6,531 bases of DNA, taken from the NCBI GenBank assembly GCA_031546715.1, contig JAVBKA010000143.1, positions 1 through 6,531 on the forward strand. Direction: 5' to 3'. Below are positions 5,667-6,531 of this stretch, piece by piece. Source of the stretch: JAVBKA01 sp031546715 (GTDB lineage Bacteria; Bacillota; Clostridia; Oscillospirales; UBA929). The notes under the pieces were generated by a model. The model worked only from the letters and a program-made list of their open reading frames with translations, was not told the DNA's origin and ran no database searches. Made by a program: the position numbers and the translations under genes. The first letter of the stretch is position 1, and every line of letters starts with the position of its first letter.

Positions 5667-6531
5667 GTGAAAAAAATAGCATTAATACTAGTAGCTTTTA
5701 TCCTGACAATGTCATTGTCAGCCTGCAAGGGCGGCGCGGTGGTCGCGGGCGGAACTGCGAGCAACTCCCCTACCCCAAGTGGAACTGGAAAAAGCATTAC
5801 CGTTTACAATTGGGGCGAGTACATGGATGAATCCTTGAACGAGGAATTTACGGAACAAACCGGCATTGAGGTAGTGTACAGGAATTTTCAGACCAATGAA
5901 ATTCTTTATTCAAACATGAAGTCCGGCGGTTCGTCCTATGACGTTATAATCCCGTCTGATTACATGATTTCACTCCTAACCGAGGAAAACCTGATTCAGC
6001 CTTTGGATTTTTCTAAACTGCCGAATTTCGCAGACATCGGCGACGCCTACAAAAACCCTGTCTATGATAGCGAAGGCAAGTACTCTGTTCCCTACCTATG
6101 GGGCACAGTGGGCTTGATTTACGATAAAACCCGTGTAAACGGTACTATCGACAGTTGGAGCACCTTGTTTGACCCAGCATATGAGGGACAAATACTGATG
6201 TTTGATAACTCACGAGATGCTATCGGAATTGCACTGAAATACCTAGGCTACTCCTTTAACACCACTGACAAAGCTCAGCTTGACGAAGCGTTAGAATTGC
6301 TAAAGCAGCAAAAGCCACTGGTTCAAGCATATGTTATGGACCAAATTCTTGCAAAAATGACTGCTGGTGAGGCAATTGTCGGTCCGTATTACGCCGGAGA
6401 CGCGGTTACAATGATGGAAGAAAATGAAAATCTGGCGTTTGTCCTACCTAAAGAAGGCTCAAATATTTTTGTTGACGCCTTTTGCATCCCAACCTCTTCA
6501 AAAAATGTTGACGGCGCACATCAGTATATAA
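5667..6531 (+). CDS. potD: Spermidine/putrescine-binding lipoprotein PotD (runs off right edge)
   Basis: This is the extracellular polyamine-binding protein, lipid-anchored as expected in a Gram-positive. From the GTG at 5667 there are 288 codons plus one base with no stop; about 60-70 C-terminal residues should lie outside. The N-terminus is a lipoprotein signal: KK, a hydrophobic core, then lipobox LSAC with C20 as the lipidated cysteine. A low-complexity Gly/Ser/Thr/Pro linker (about 21-42) follows. The mature domain matches E. coli PotD in order: ITVYNWGEYMDE (44-55), TGIEVVYRNFQTNE (65-78), YDVIIPSDYM (91-100), VPYLWGTVGLIYD (141-153), SWSTLFDPAYEG (163-174), a NSRDAIGIALKYLGYSFNTT stretch (181-200) and LPKEGSNIFVDAFCIP (260-275). 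Of the polyamine-contacting acids I recall in E. coli PotD, Asp257 aligns with D270 and Glu171 with D184. Asp168 appears to be N181. This could change spermidine/putrescine preference. The adjacent potABC genes support the role. Confidence 0.94.
   Translation, partial: MKKIALILVAFILTMSLSACKGGAVVAGGTASNSPTPSGTGKSITVYNWGEYMDESLNEEFTEQTGIEVVYRNFQTNEILYSNMKSGGSSYDVIIPSDYMISLLTEENLIQPLDFSKLPNFADIGDAYKNPVYDSEGKYSVPYLWGTVGLIYDKTRVNGTIDSWSTLFDPAYEGQILMFDNSRDAIGIALKYLGYSFNTTDKAQLDEALELLKQQKPLVQAYVMDQILAKMTAGEAIVGPYYAGDAVTMMEENENLAFVLPKEGSNIFVDAFCIPTSSKNVDGAHQYI

Noticed and set aside
1..6531. Search for CRISPR, insertion sequences, tRNA/rRNA genes, phage, toxin-antitoxin or defence genes
   Set aside because: Nearly all sequence is accounted for by housekeeping or transporter genes. 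I saw no regularly spaced repeats, transposase motifs or terminal inverted repeats.

Overview
The window reads as ordinary chromosomal DNA of a low-to-moderate GC Gram-positive bacterium. The RpoB N-terminus resembles Clostridia (Oscillospirales/Ruminococcaceae-type) proteins as I remember them. The consensus sigma-A-like promoters, purine-rich ribosome binding sites and a GTG-started lipoprotein agree with that. The taxonomic guess rests on protein resemblance alone and stops at class level.

Layout: positions 1-1275 (minus strand) are the first 425 codons of rpoB, the RNA polymerase beta subunit, which runs off the left edge. Positions 1276-1553 are a divergent intergenic region. It carries a near-consensus promoter firing leftward into rpoB and a transcribed leader of about 214 nt. 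Positions 1554-2525 (plus) encode an RluC/RluD-family rRNA pseudouridine synthase. Positions 2526-2706 are a second intergenic region, with a good promoter for the next operon. Positions 2707 to the right edge are a potABCD operon for spermidine/putrescine import: ATPase (potA, 2707-3933), two permeases (potB, 3926-4732; potC, 4729-5601) and the lipoprotein that binds the substrate (potD, 5667 to beyond 6531).

How the genes work together: lipid-anchored PotD should capture polyamine outside the membrane and deliver it to the PotB/PotC channel. PotA hydrolyses ATP to drive import. potA/potB overlap by 8 nt and potB/potC by 4 nt, which suggests translational coupling and fixed stoichiometry. 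potD is set apart by a 65-nt gap with a small A/T-rich hairpin and has its own Shine-Dalgarno. rpoB and the pseudouridine synthase are unrelated housekeeping genes (transcription, ribosome maturation) and share only the divergent promoter region.

I found no mobile element, CRISPR array, tRNA/rRNA gene, phage gene or defence system. I do not see a previously undescribed system. The points most worth a second look are rpoB standing at the head of its own transcript with a long leader, an unusual acidic C-terminal tail and an internal insertion in PotA, and a perfect CIRCE half-site just after the pot promoter.
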